Part shown: positions 46,290 to 57,700 of the stretch, in pieces
Numbering within the stretch: the stretch's first letter is position 1
How the letters are laid out: each line of letters begins with the position of its first letter
From: Hyaloscypha bicolor E
Taxonomy: Eukaryota > Ascomycota > Leotiomycetes > Helotiales > Hyaloscyphaceae
Direction: 5' to 3'
DNA: 64,000 bases
Assembly: GCF_002865645.1 (NCBI RefSeq)
Contig: NW_020194589.1
Location: forward strand, 1,348,812 to 1,412,811
Position numbers and translations under genes: made by a program
Notes under the pieces: model-generated
The model's database searches: none
Told to the model about the DNA's origin: nothing
Seen by the model: the letters and a program-made list of their open reading frames with translations, nothing else

Positions 46290-47980
46290 ATGACCTTTCT
46301 CACCCCCACAATCCGGTCCATGCTAGGAATATTTTTCCTAGCAGGATCTCTGGTAAAGTCATGCACAGCCATCGGTTCTTTGCAAGTCAACACAACTGTT
46401 GGAATGTCCTACGGCTTGATCAACGGCACAACTCCTCACGTCGTCCAGTTCCTTGGCATTCCATATGCGGAGCCTCCAGTCGGCTCCCTGCGTTGGGCTG
46501 CACCAGTCATGAAGTCTCCAGAGGACAGCATTGATGCTACTAGGTTCAGCCCGTCGTGTCCGCAATTTGCGGATTCTGGGCCTGATGTATATACTGTAGA
46601 CGTGCCGGAATTCAACATCAACAACCCAACCAGTGAAGATTGTCTAACAATCAATGTTTGGTCACCTCTTACTCCTGCCACCGATTACACCGAAAAGTTA
46701 CCCGTATTAGTCTGGATGTTCGGTGGTGGCTTCCAAAATGGAGGGCTAGACGTTGAGTATCAGATTCCGAGTCAATGGGTTGAAAGAACGCAGAGCCACA
46801 TCGTTGTTGCCCTGAAGTAAAGCCTTTCGCTCCTCCCTCTAAAGTTGTAAATTAACATTTGCAGTTACCGTCTCAATATCTTCGGTTTCCCCAACGCCGC
46901 AGGCCAAAACCAGAACGAATACAACCTGGGACTTCTCGACCAACGCCTAGCTCTGGAATGGGTGCGCTCTAATATCGTTTCTTTCGGAGGCGACCCCTCA
47001 CGCGTTACTCTCTGGGGCCAATCAGCTGGTGCGGGATCTGTTGACTATTACAATTTTGCGTATCCCAAGAATCCAATCGTAACAGGTCTGATTATGGATT
47101 CCGGAACAGCTCTCCACCCAACACTTCTCACCAACGATCCTACACACACCAATTTCACTTTTGTCGCTGGACAGTTAGGCTGCGGTGGCTTGAATGCCGG
47201 TGCTGAACTCGACTGTATGCGTAACGTGAGCTTCAGTGAAATTGAGAGTTTCTTGAAGAACTACAACGAGAACGGAACCGCGCCGTCGTTGAACTTTAGT
47301 CCGGTGCCTGATGATGTCGTCACGTTCTCAAACTACACTGCTCGTGCCCTTGCCGGAAACTATACGAAGCTGGTAAGTTTGCATCCTTTAAAGAATTCAA
47401 TACACCAGAAAGACCATCTGATGAGAAACAGCCCGCAATCATCGGCACAAATACCAACGAGGGTGTCTCGCTCGTACGCTATAACTCTGAAGGCGTTGAC
47501 ATGACGAATGCAAACTACGTAACCCTCTCCCACTTCACTTGTCCCGCCGTCCAAACCACAAAGTATTTCCTCTCCCTCTATATCAACACATCTAATTCAT
47601 GCAGAAACCGCTACGCTCTCAGCGTCCCCACCTACCGCTACCTCTACGCCGGAAACTTCACCAACATCTCACCCCGTCCCTGGGAAGGTGCCTACCACTG
47701 TTCCGAGCTGCCGATGTTTTTCGGCACCTCGGGCATCGCACATGGAGGCAGCACGCCGTTCGAGCTGGTTGTTAGCCGCAGTATGCAGGATATGTATCTC
47801 GCATTCATCACGGATGGTCCCGCGGGGTTAGAGACTAAGGGCTGGAAAGCCTATACTCCCAATGGGGCGGTGCTTGAGTTTGGGAAGGGAGATACAGTGG
47901 TGGGAAATCTGGCGATGGAGAGTTTTGAGAAGGTTTGTGATGGTATTGAGCCAGTCGCTGGAAGTGTGCCTCCGATGTGA
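46290..47980 (+). CDS. Type B carboxylesterase/lipase, secreted
   Basis: Four exons, 46290..46816, 46865..47372, 47432..47562 and 47605..47980, give 513 residues. The third intron is only 42 nt, a multiple of three and free of stops, so a 527-residue form would also be open; removing it gives the better family match (TTKNRYALSVPTYRY). The N-terminus carries a hydrophobic signal segment (MLGIFFLAGSLVKSCTA). Motifs: oxyanion FGGGF, nucleophile S229 in GQSAGAGS, acid E355 in NTNEG, and base H420 in YHCSELPMFFG. The alpha/beta-hydrolase triad is complete. The family hydrolyses carboxylic esters of lipids or xenobiotics. Lies 3.4 kb beyond the cluster; membership is doubtful. Confidence 0.92.
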
Positions 47981-48238
47981 TGGAGGTTGGTAGTGTGTTT
48001 CGAGAGCGGGTGGTTGAAGGACGGTCAACTTAATAATTAATTCTGCTAAAAGGAATTACACGTTTTTAAACTTGAGCAGACGGCTTTTGCGACTGCACCA
48101 CTATTTTTTCCTATCCTTATATGAGAGAGCAATCGGAACTTAAGAGTCCCTGGATTAGTTGAGCACCTTTAAAAAGGTTGAGAAAGCAAGAAAGCTTTTC
48201 AAAGAATCAGAAAAGGGAAGAGTGTAATGAGATTGAAC

Positions 48239-48820
48239 TAGTGTGTCAGATAATTTAATTAATTATAATTATTGGCTGGTAATCAAATCGAATTAAGTCA
48301 TAATTATAATAATCAAATTATAATTAATTATTTAGTTATATAATATTACATATAACTATAAAAACAGTACAAGTATTATGGCGCAAAAATAAAGTTTATT
48401 CTAGCCTAACTTAGATATTGCCTTAATATAATAGAATTAATAGCTAGTATACCGCCTTTACTTACTTTACTTATCTTTGTAAATAAGTACTAGAATAAGG
48501 GCTTTGCCTTCTCTAGCTATATAGTAAAGTTATATAATATCCGGAGCAAATAGTTCGCATATATATATTACCTTGCTCTCCTTCTCTCTCCTTAGAAAAT
48601 TAACTCACCTTTACTTTCTTTATACTTTAATTATATATTATTTAAAGAAAAAGAAGAGAACTTATTATTTATATGACTTTTATGTGACTTTCGTGTAATA
48701 ATTAGAAATAATTAAATATATATATATATTTTTTGGAAGTCGATAATCAAAATTATAATTAATTAGAAAATTAATTTAATTAAATATAATTAATTACCTT
48801 AATTATTTTTTGACACACTG
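48239..48820. mobile_element. hAT-like non-autonomous element (MITE), copy 2
   Basis: 582 bp flanked by the 8-bp direct repeat GATTGAAC (48,231-48,238 and 48,821-48,828). Ends: TAGTGTGTCA on the left, CAGTGTGTCA on the complementary right end. The interior is AT-rich (TAATTAATT-rich arms) with no coding frame. The ends match the element at 24,115 (AGTGTG core, eight-base duplication), so both belong to one family. Confidence 0.88.
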
Positions 48821-48828
48821 GATTGAAC

Positions 48829-49274
48829 GAACATTGAGGAGGAAGCGTCAAGCGTGTGATGAAATCCAACAGGGGTTGAAAAGGAAACGAAAGGAGGTCG
48901 ATGAGATTGAATGTTTTTTTTTTTTTTGAAGAAATACGGCTGAACTAAGAAGGAGCTACTCCTGCTCGAGATGTTTTTGCTGAGGGAGAGGATTTGACGC
49001 GGCAGCAAGAGGCTTTCCAAAACTCCAGGAGATATATCGAGGGTCTTAGCGAAGATTCCTTCCGGCTTCAGATCTCTAGATTTATCAAAAGCGTTGATTT
49101 GCAAGCTGGCTGCCTTGTTCCTTCAGTTCAGCCTTTTCCTTCTTGCTCTCTAAGTATCTTGAATTTCTCAACAGAGTGGAGAAATTTGTAGTTTCATTAC
49201 ATTACATTATCTTAAATGCCAATACATGCATCACATGTGGTATTTTTCTTTAATTGCACCCCCTCACCACATCG
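48829..49274. other. Gene-free stretch
   Basis: Ordinary composition with a poly-T run at about 48,917. Minus-strand frame 48,799-49,104 crosses the MITE border and is not a gene. Confidence 0.4.
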
Positions 49275-49676
49275 TCAAAGCAAGCCGGCCAAAAGCAAAG
49301 CCCCCCACGCGACCCACCCGCCGGATTCCATCTCAATTCTCCTTCCCACGCTTTTTTTACTCGTCATCCCCGAAGCGCCATTCCCAGTCGCTATCCCCGT
49401 CCCCGTTTGGCTAGGAGAAGGGCTTGCCGTCGTCCTTGTCGGCGTAACATTCACGACCAAATTCGGCAACACCAGCTAGTAACTGGCATTCGGGGAGCTT
49501 ATACTAACAAATACACAATCCGCATCGTATCTATACGGATTAGTGATGTTTGAGCCGGTGATATTGTCGTATGCTAGTCTGATCAAAGTATTACGACTCG
49601 TGTTAGAGGTATGCCAACCATAGTTCGAGAGGCCGTTTTGAGAGTTTTTGGCAAATGCAGCCCTGGCCCCACGCAT
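49275..49676 (-). pseudogene. Possible decayed fragment of a GPI-anchored or secreted surface protein
   Basis: One minus-strand frame runs from 49,676 to 49,275 with a single internal TAG at 49,478-49,476. The first part has several N-glycosylation sites (NTS, NIT, NIT, NAS) and the segment NPYRYDADCVFVSI. After the stop the frame continues into a Ser/Thr/Pro/Gly-rich tract and a final hydrophobic tail GGWVAWGALLLAGLL, as in a GPI-anchor signal. This looks like the 3' end of a surface-protein gene with a nonsense mutation or an unrecognised intron. No upstream exons could be assigned and no family is recognised. Confidence 0.35.
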
Positions 49677-50783
49677 GCAGCTTGCTTTGTTTTATTTTCA
49701 TTGTAGTTCTATAATGGCCTTGAATTCACCTTCTCAACATTACCTGCTTTTGTCTTCCCGGCCAGTGGCCGCAACTTGGTGGTGTAGTTGTTTCATCAAT
49801 ACACTTCTGATGAATCGATTTCTGCCGCTCAAAGACTGCAGTTACTTTTCGCAAGGAGATCCTTGTCAATCCAGTCTTGATACAAATTGCAATTCCAAAT
49901 GAATTCGAAACTCCCAGAACCCTGCCTTCCTAACCAACCCATTAAGTATAAGGATCAAAGAATAAAGAAGTTTTCTAAGTACTATAGTGATTAGACTGTC
50001 AATTATCTTGTCTCCATCTACAGAAACCCTCTTCTTGAGATCTAATATCTTCAAGCACCAGCATTAAAAGCGGGGATTATCTATCATGGCATTTTGGTTG
50101 GTTTCCGTGAGTTTCCCAAAGTCAGGGAAGAGGCCTACTTTTTCAAGCCCCACTATTTCCCCGCACTCGTTCTCTTCTTCAAAACTGCCTTCACAAAATC
50201 CCATTACCGTAGGGGATGGACGGGGTTAAGGCTGTGTTTAATCAGGACTAGAAACGAGTTTGAGGAATGGCTTGGCAAGATCTAAGACATATCCTATTTA
50301 ACATCTATATCCCCAACACTCCATTACAAATAACAATTGTGCATGCTCTTGCTTTCATAAAAATGATCCAAATTGGTGGCAACAAACAACGTCTTAGTCA
50401 ATCGACCTTGGCGTCATTGCCAAGTGACGGAAGTCTGTTTCCTGCGGAGGTAAAATCTTACAAAAAGTGGGGCCTTCTGCATCTCCGCCTTTTCCATCAA
50501 CATGATCCCAGCATGCACCCCGCAATTTCCCCTCATTCCATTCCATGAATTAAACCCCTTAGCCTGTATCTCCAACATCTCCAAAGTTGGAGTTATTTTA
50601 CTGCCAGAATCTGGGGAGCATTAGGAGGTCGCCGGTAGTTTATAGACGCAAGTTTATGCACCGGTTCAAAACTGAATTTTTGTTGGTCAACCTTTACCAA
50701 TCGATACACGATACGAACTCAATTCGATTACCCACATAGTTGTTTTCAACTTTCCCCTTCGTAGGTAAAGGAAAAGCCTCTCG
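49677..50783. other. Gene-free stretch before the sugar transporter
   Basis: Ordinary composition. May hold degraded 5' parts of the fragment at 49,275-49,676 and, towards 50,783, the transporter promoter. Short frames (50,094-50,285; 50,267-50,548) show no domain. Confidence 0.4.
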
Positions 50784-52698
50784 ATGCCACCAAAGAAGAA
50801 TAGGCAGACCACTTGGGTTACGCTTTTCGTTGCGATTGGCTCAATTGGATATGGTAGGTTTTGGTCCTCCTCTCGAAAGGAGGGAGGGCTCGAAGCTTAC
50901 TTTGAAATTCTAGGATATGCTGCAAGTATTATCGGACAAGTCTTGGGACAGCCCCAGTTCTTTGAGAGTTTCAATCTCGCCCAAGAGGGGCCAGGGCTTG
51001 GTTACACAAATGCCATCATAGGTAAGCCGCAAACTTTGTTCGTTGCTTCCAAGAACTGCGCTCAAACATAATCAGGTGCTATGAACGGGATATTCTTCGC
51101 TGGTACAACTCTCGGCTGTCTGTTCATTGCCTGGACAGCAACTGCATTTGGTCGACTTCGCACTATCCAGATAGCATCATGCGTCTGCATATTCGGAGCA
51201 GCGTTGATGGCCGGCTCAGTCAACATCCCAATGTATCTCGCTTCTCGCTTCATCATGGGATGGGGAGTTGGTATGCTTGTTTGCGGGATTCCTCTCTACC
51301 AAGCAGAACTCTCGCCTCCACAAAGCCGTGGATTCCATGTCGGCCTTCACGGCTCAGGACTAGGCTGCGGATACTCCCTTTCGGGCTTCACTGGATTCGG
51401 CTGTTTTTACGCAGCTAAATCATCATTTCAATGGCGTTTTCCATTCGCGCTTCAGCTCGTACCGATGTTAATTCTCCTTTGCGGATCTCTTTTCCTCCCA
51501 GAAAGTCCTCGATGGCGTAAGTTCTCACTGCTTCTCACTTACTCCAAGATCTGACCAATGCATTCATTAAGTTTTGAGCAACGATCGCAAAGAAGAAGCA
51601 TGGAAAGTAATCCAAAGGCTGCATTCCGACCCGAACGATGCCAATGACACATTCGCCAAATCAGAAATGTACCAGATGACGGAACAATTTACTTTGGACC
51701 ATGGTAGAATGCAAACCCTCGGGATCACCAAATGGTGGCATTTCTTCCAGCAACCCAATTACAGGAAGAGATTGGTGGTTGGCGTTGGAGCGACGTTGAC
51801 TGTAGCCTGTTCAATGAACCTGGTTATGAATAGTATGTACACTTTCACATATTCTTCTTCTCTAGGTCGTGAAGATCATTGCTGATTCGGGAATCAGATT
51901 ACCAAGTCCATATCTACAATCAGCTTGGCCTACACGGTGGCATCCCAATCCTCTTACTGGCAATTTGGAACGTTTTTGGGATGCTAGGTAACATGAACGG
52001 TGCAATCCTCCTCATGGATAGATTCGGCCGGAAAAATGTCTTTATGCTTGGCATCGCTTCTACCGCCGCATGTCTCGCAGCGGAAGCGGCTCTGACTAAG
52101 TACTTCGTTCAAACCGGCTCTACCAATCGTGTTGGTCTAGGCTTTGGTGTTTTCTTCATCTTTTTATATGTCGTTTTCTTTGCAAGCTGCATGGATGCTC
52201 AGCAATATGTCATTGTCTCCGAAACGTTCCCCATGGAATTTAGAAGTATTGGGGTGGCGATCAGTTTGGCGGCTCAGTACTGTGCGGCTGCGTTGTTCGT
52301 TGGAGTTGCACCGATAAGTACGCATTCTAAGTCACCTAAAATCAGGGGAAGCTGACAAAATTGGTAGGTTTTGCCAACATTGGGTACCTATTCTACGTAG
52401 TGTTTGTGTGCTTAGATGTGTGCACCTTCTTCCTCGTCTGGAAGTTCATTCCCGAAGTAGGATATCCCATTCTAAATCTCAAGGGAACGGGACTAACAAG
52501 AAACAGATGAAAGGACTATCACTGGAGGAAATCAACGAGCTGTTTGGTGACCCCGTGGCAGTTCATATCACGCATGCCGATAAACAAGAGACGGAGGAGA
52601 TTGATAGGAGGATTGAAAATTTCGATATCAAATCCGCAGATCTCGGGGAGGACACCCCACCAGCGCGCGTGGAAGATAGTCGTGAACAGAAAGTATGA
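50784..52698 (+). CDS. MFS sugar (hexose-type) transporter
   Basis: Seven exons, 50784..50853, 50914..51021, 51076..51516, 51572..51832, 51898..52317, 52368..52456 and 52507..52698, give 526 residues. About twelve hydrophobic segments. Sugar-porter motifs: RFIMGWGVGM, PESPRW at the end of TM6, the large cytosolic loop with a charged helix (RKEEAWKVIQRLH), MDRFGRKN after TM8 and SETFPMEFRS after TM10, ending with the cytosolic KGLSLEEINELFGD. Length normal. Plasma-membrane uptake of a hexose or related polyol by proton symport is the family role; no substrate can be deduced. Transcribed towards the ADH pseudogene, whose end lies 136 bp away. Confidence 0.93.
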
Positions 52699-52833
52699 GG
52701 GCGAGAGAAGAAGTTGCAAGATGGAGGGATTGGATAGGAAGATATAGGGGGCACATGAGGTGGTTGAACGTGGGAGTCTATTTAGAAGCTGTACGCAAGT
52801 TGAGTGGCTAAGCACGAAATTGCATGCAGTAGC

Positions 52834-53917
52834 CTACAGTGTCATGTCTATCACTAACTTTCCTCCCTTCCCTTCTTTATACACCTCAACTAACTCGTTG
52901 AGCTCTCGCAATGGATAAGTCCTCGTTACTGCTCTCACATTCTTCTCTGCCGCGAACGCCAACATTTGCTTTAGCACTCTGTTTTTCCCCACTAAACTTC
53001 CTAGAACCTGGACATCTCTGAAAACCAGATCCGTTGCAGACACTTGAAACCCAGACGCAGGGAAAGATAGTACCACACACTTGCCGTGGTTTCTCAGCAA
53101 ATTCATGCCATAATCAAAGCCCTGTTGGCTCTCAGTCAAGTCCAGACTCTCCCTTGGCCTTTTCATCAGCTCCTTCTCCAATCTCTTCCAACAAAGCCTC
53201 TGTTTTCGTCAGCCTTGCGTCAAAGATCTTTGCTTTCGTCTCTAAATTCCTGGCAAGCTTCAAGGCATTGTCGCTTGCATCGACTCCAATAACCTCGAAT
53301 CCCATCCGAACACCAAACTGCAGTCCCAAATGTCCCAAGCCCCCACCACAACCAATGATTCCCACTTTCCCACCCTCCTTCAACCCGCATTTCAACAATG
53401 CCGAAAATATCGTCAGACCAGCACACATTAATGGCGCAGCTTCGACATCCGTCAACTCGTCAGGAATCTTGGCAACCTGCCTCACGTCGACAAGCGCATA
53501 TTGTTGAAATCCCCCATCCCTCGTGATACCCAGATTTTCTCCTTTCGGACAGGCAACTGAATATCCCTTAGGATCGTCATCGTTGTTTGTACACTCCCAG
53601 CATTTGGTACAGGGGCGGTAGCTTCGGCCTGGGACACCAACGCGGGTCCCTACTCTCAGGGATGGCATTGCAGAGAACGCAAGTGGACCGGCAGAGACGA
53701 TTGTGCCGGCAAACTCATGACATGGTATTATAGGGAGCGTATCGCCCATATCACCAGATGCATAGACCAGATCCGTATGTCAGTATGAAGCTGCGCCGAC
53801 CTTGATGAGGAGGTCATGGTCTGTTGGAGTGGGGATCGGGAGGATGGTGAGCTCGTAGGGCGCATTGAAGGAGGTGAGGACTTGAGCCTGCATGGTGGCT
53901 GGAAGGTAAGATGCCAT
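52834..53917 (-). pseudogene. Zinc-type alcohol dehydrogenase (MDR family), disrupted
   Basis: From ATG 53,917 (MASYLPATMQAQ) the frame reads a medium-chain zinc dehydrogenase but meets TGA at 53,782-53,780, codon 46, exactly where the family has the catalytic-zinc cysteine of the CHTD motif (here stop-HTD). Beyond it the frame is open and conserved: PCHEFAG (second zinc ligand), structural-zinc cysteines in CTKCWEC...ACPKG, and the nucleotide-binding GIIGCGGGLGHLG. A second lesion lies near 53,132-53,145: one frame ends ...SGLD-stop and the family continues in another as LTESQQGFDYGMN, with a few residues missing, then DLVFRDVQVLGSLVG to the normal end at 52,834. Two independent lesions make a pseudogene the best call. 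No intron explains either. Confidence 0.85.
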
Positions 53918-54108
53918 GGCTAATAGCAGTAGAGGTTCTGCTGAGTGATCAAAGATCAAACGGCTCGGTTGAAGTGATACTCGTTGATTGAAGTTGAGAT
54001 TCTGGATTATCACTTACCGAATTTCCCCAACTTTTGGGGTAAAACGCGGATGCGGGGTAACCCCTCTCCAATTACTACGAGAAGCTTACAAAGCCAGATG
54101 CTCTGTAT

Positions 54109-54341
54109 ACCCGTTCGTGCCTTCCACTAGTTATCACTGGTGGCTCATGAAAGCGATCCGGCCATACTAGGGACTTGGCCAAGTATTTTACATAGTAAAT
54201 TCGTATGGGAGATACTTCTGGCTGGCTGGTCCGTGCATGAAGTTTGGCGAGGAACATCAATTTGGTGGTGGCCAAGTCACTAGTATGGCCAGATGGCTTT
54301 CACGAACAACTAGTAGTAACTTGTGGAAGGTATGAACGGGT
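54109..54341. repeat. 72-bp inverted repeat with 89-bp loop
   Basis: The left arm 54,109-54,180 and right arm 54,270-54,341 are imperfect inverted copies, both carrying ACCCGTTC, CCTTCCAC, CTAGT and GGCCATACTAG-GACTTGGCC. It lies in the upstream region of the dehydrogenase pseudogene. Could be a small foldback element; no clear target duplication was found. Confidence 0.7.
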
Positions 54342-54758
54342 AAAGGACCTAATGAATTTCAACTTCTGGGGTGGGCGGAAGATTACCCTGTCGTACAAAG
54401 TGTTTTGCATTCATAATTCAAGCGAGCCCCTTTTCGAAGCGAGTCACGTGAATATTTACAGGTTTGCTGAAATGCTTGTCGCCACTAGTTCAAATCGAAA
54501 ATCTTGAGCATCCTAGATAGTGTAATCTTGGAATATAAAGAAATAGCTTTTTTTTTTTTTTTTTTTTTTTCGCACACCACGGAAGCTATGAAGCTAGAGA
54601 ATCTCTGCTCTTATTTCTTACAGCTCGCCTTTTGTCAATGGGGAAGTCACGTGTCATGGTGGGGTAATCAGCCGAGGCCAAGCTTTCAATGAAAAGACTT
54701 TCGACTTCTAGCTAACTTCTTTCAACAATTCCAACCTCTCCCCCTCGCCTCTTCTGAA
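54342..54758. other. Gene-free stretch with poly-T tract
   Basis: Contains a run of about 22 T at 54,548-54,570. Nothing else recognisable. 3' flank of the zinc-finger gene. Confidence 0.4.
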
Positions 54759-57700
54759 TCACATTACACTCTTCGTACACGAAGAAGGCGCTGCAGCGAC
54801 GTTCTCAAATGTTCTTGGCGGCGCAGAGAACTGTCCTCCAAAGTTGGCAGGGACTTTCGGGGCCTGGGCCGATTCCCCAATCCTTGCCCCGCCGTCAATT
54901 CCTGCGGTCTCGGATACCGCGTGTGTAGCTTCTGTGTGTTGGAAAGTGGAAGCAGTAGTCTCCGTCTGTTGCTGATCGGATTCCGTCGACCTCGTCGTAG
55001 GACTGTTCTCGAGCTCGTTGACTTTGGCCAAGGTGGCCATGATCCTGTTGATATGTCGTGACTCTGGAGTGGGCTCTCTGCGCATCTCAGTCGATGCTCT
55101 TGGGTGCCTCTGCTTTTCAACCCTGCCCTTGAAAGTTCTATCTTGCAGCAGCCCTTTTGCAGGATGAGACTTGGGATGGTTAGACAAAGTTCCTTGTTGC
55201 TGAATGGCCGATGCTTTTTCAAGTTCGCGCACACGCAAACGGTCTATCCGGAGTTATTCATTTGCAAATTGAAGCTCTCCAGAGAAAGAACTTACGTCGT
55301 TGGCGCCCCTTGTGCCTATCGAGGGCGTATTGTGAACTGAATGTGCCGTCACAGGTTGAGCAATGATGCTTATTGTCTCCCAAGGATGGTGGAGAAGATT
55401 GCCTGTTGGAATCCACAACGTGAATGCTTTCATTGTGAGTGACCACGTTGCCTTTGTCTTCGGATGTGGTTGAATTCGGAATTTTAGGCGGCTCAAGTGG
55501 CTCTCTCACTCGTTCTCCGAGATCCAGGCGCCTCCAACGGCTTTCGATGAACTGTAGACTATGGCTGATCCTCATGTGGCTGTGAAACTCGTCCGCAGTG
55601 GCGAACTCTTTGCCACACCTAAAACATTTCGAACAAGATTCTACTGGGGTTTAGAAATTTATCAATTCAAGAGGTGTTCCTGTGATCAACTTACTATTCC
55701 TCAGATGTCTTTGAAGATTTGAAATCTGGTTGAACTCCTCATTGCAGTTCTCGCACACGTATCTGTTGTCCGGTTCAGCATTTTCTATATTGCGGAAAGA
55801 AACATCTTGGCCTAGCCGTTGACGCTTTTGAATCGTGGCTCCCGTGGGGTGGTCAGATTTCTGGTGCTTTCGAAGAACTTCATTGCTTGGAAACTTCCGC
55901 GCACAAATTTTGCATCGGCGGCATGATCCTGTAATCCGGGTCAGGACGTAACAACTAATTTGAACATGGAATATAGTACCGTTTCTTTGATGCCTCCGCA
56001 AACTATCCAAGTTGGATAGGGAGGTGCCACACGCAGGACATACATAACCGTCCCCGGCCGTCCGAGTACCCGGTGCGCGTTGAGCGGGCACTGTTCTCTC
56101 TGATCTCATGGCCTCTACTTCTGCCCTCGTCATGTCTGGATTCGGTTCGTACGGATCTCCAATTGATGTCAAATCAGAAACGCTGCCGCTGTCGTTATCC
56201 TCGTCGCGCCGGTACTCAGACACAGAGATTCGTTTGGCTGACAAGAAGTCAGTCGTATTCTGCTCTAGTCGATCATCTATCGATCTAGAAAATATATATC
56301 CAGCTGATTTGCACACTCTTTGGTCTTGTGCATAATCTGTTCTACCGCACGAACTTGGTCCAAGACCAGCGGTGTCAGGCCGGAGTGTTGAAGGCGATTC
56401 CAAACTCTCTCGCCGTGACCTCTTCAAATTCCTACTCGCGCCAATATTCTGCATCTCTGAACCGCCATGTCTGATATCTGATATTTTGACCGTTATGTCC
56501 TTCTTGTAGATGCAATTGCAGTTCGTTTTCGACAGTCCAGGGACAAAGTTGTCGGTCTGGATAATGGCATTGGATCGGGGATTGAGCCAATTTGCGGGTC
56601 CTGCATCGTAAACTCTCAACGATGCGTGGAACCACGACCTGCTGGTGTCTCCTCTTAGACCTCTGTCGTGCGTCGTAAACGTCCTCATTGGTGCCGGCCC
56701 TTGAGTCATCTCGAGAGTCATGGTGCCGAGGGGTTCGAGCGCGAACTCATACCTATTGTCTGTGGCTGCGGTAGTTGCCTTAAACCTGAGACCCGCGAAA
56801 AACAAGGAGTTGAATCGAGAATGGAGAGTTTCGAGGATTGGGTCGACCACTTTAGGACCGCCGGCATGGCCACTTTCAGACGAGACTGGAATAATCAGGA
56901 AGGCAGCAGCATTGCTCAAGCGATCGGCAAGCAACCTTGATCTTATTGGGAGCAGTCCTTCTTTGAACTCGCTGCTTGCGAGAAACCGAGAGTATGCAGC
57001 CGTCTGCAGATTGCGGAGCCACGCCCAGTCGCCTGTATTCGTTAGTTTGGGCTCGGTAGTGATCTCTGCAGGACATAGATGACACTCACGATGTTCCAAT
57101 GCTATCTCCTCAATTGATCTCAGAAATAAAGAGGCGCCGCCCTCCTCCATGAATGGAGGGAAAGGGGTGTTGAATACCCAGTCGTTCAATGCAGCCAGGA
57201 CCAAAGCTCTCATAAGTATTGGAGCTTCGAAGTGTGATATGCACTCTTTCAATCGTAGTTCTAGATGCTCTGGGGTGTTGGGCAGATTCAAACATGACAA
57301 TAACAGCGCCTCAAGGTCAGAGCCGTGATCAATAGCGGTACTGAGTTGTAAGTTTGTGGTGTCACAGTTGCCTAGTATTGATTCGAGCTCCGATTGGATC
57401 TGGTCCATGCTTTCGTCAATAACCTCGACTTGCAAAGACCGGCTTTCAGATGCATCCAGGTCGAAAAAGTTAGCTGCACTTTCCAAGTCCATGTTAAGTT
57501 GCTGCAATTCCCAAATCGTGTGGTGGTAAAGGCGAAATTGTGATTCTTTCGGGTCTTGACCAAAAGACTCGCGGTGCTGCCGTGCGTTGTCTGAGTTTTG
57601 AAGCATGGCCAAGAGCTTCCGTTTTTCTTTCTCGAGAATTGCGATTTGTCCATGCAAAGACACGGTGTCTTCCTCCCACAATCTTTCTACCCTTCGAACA

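Noticed and set aside
53780..53782. Selenocysteine reading of the TGA in the dehydrogenase
   Set aside because: Filamentous ascomycetes are not known to use selenocysteine, and a second lesion in the gene argues for decay.
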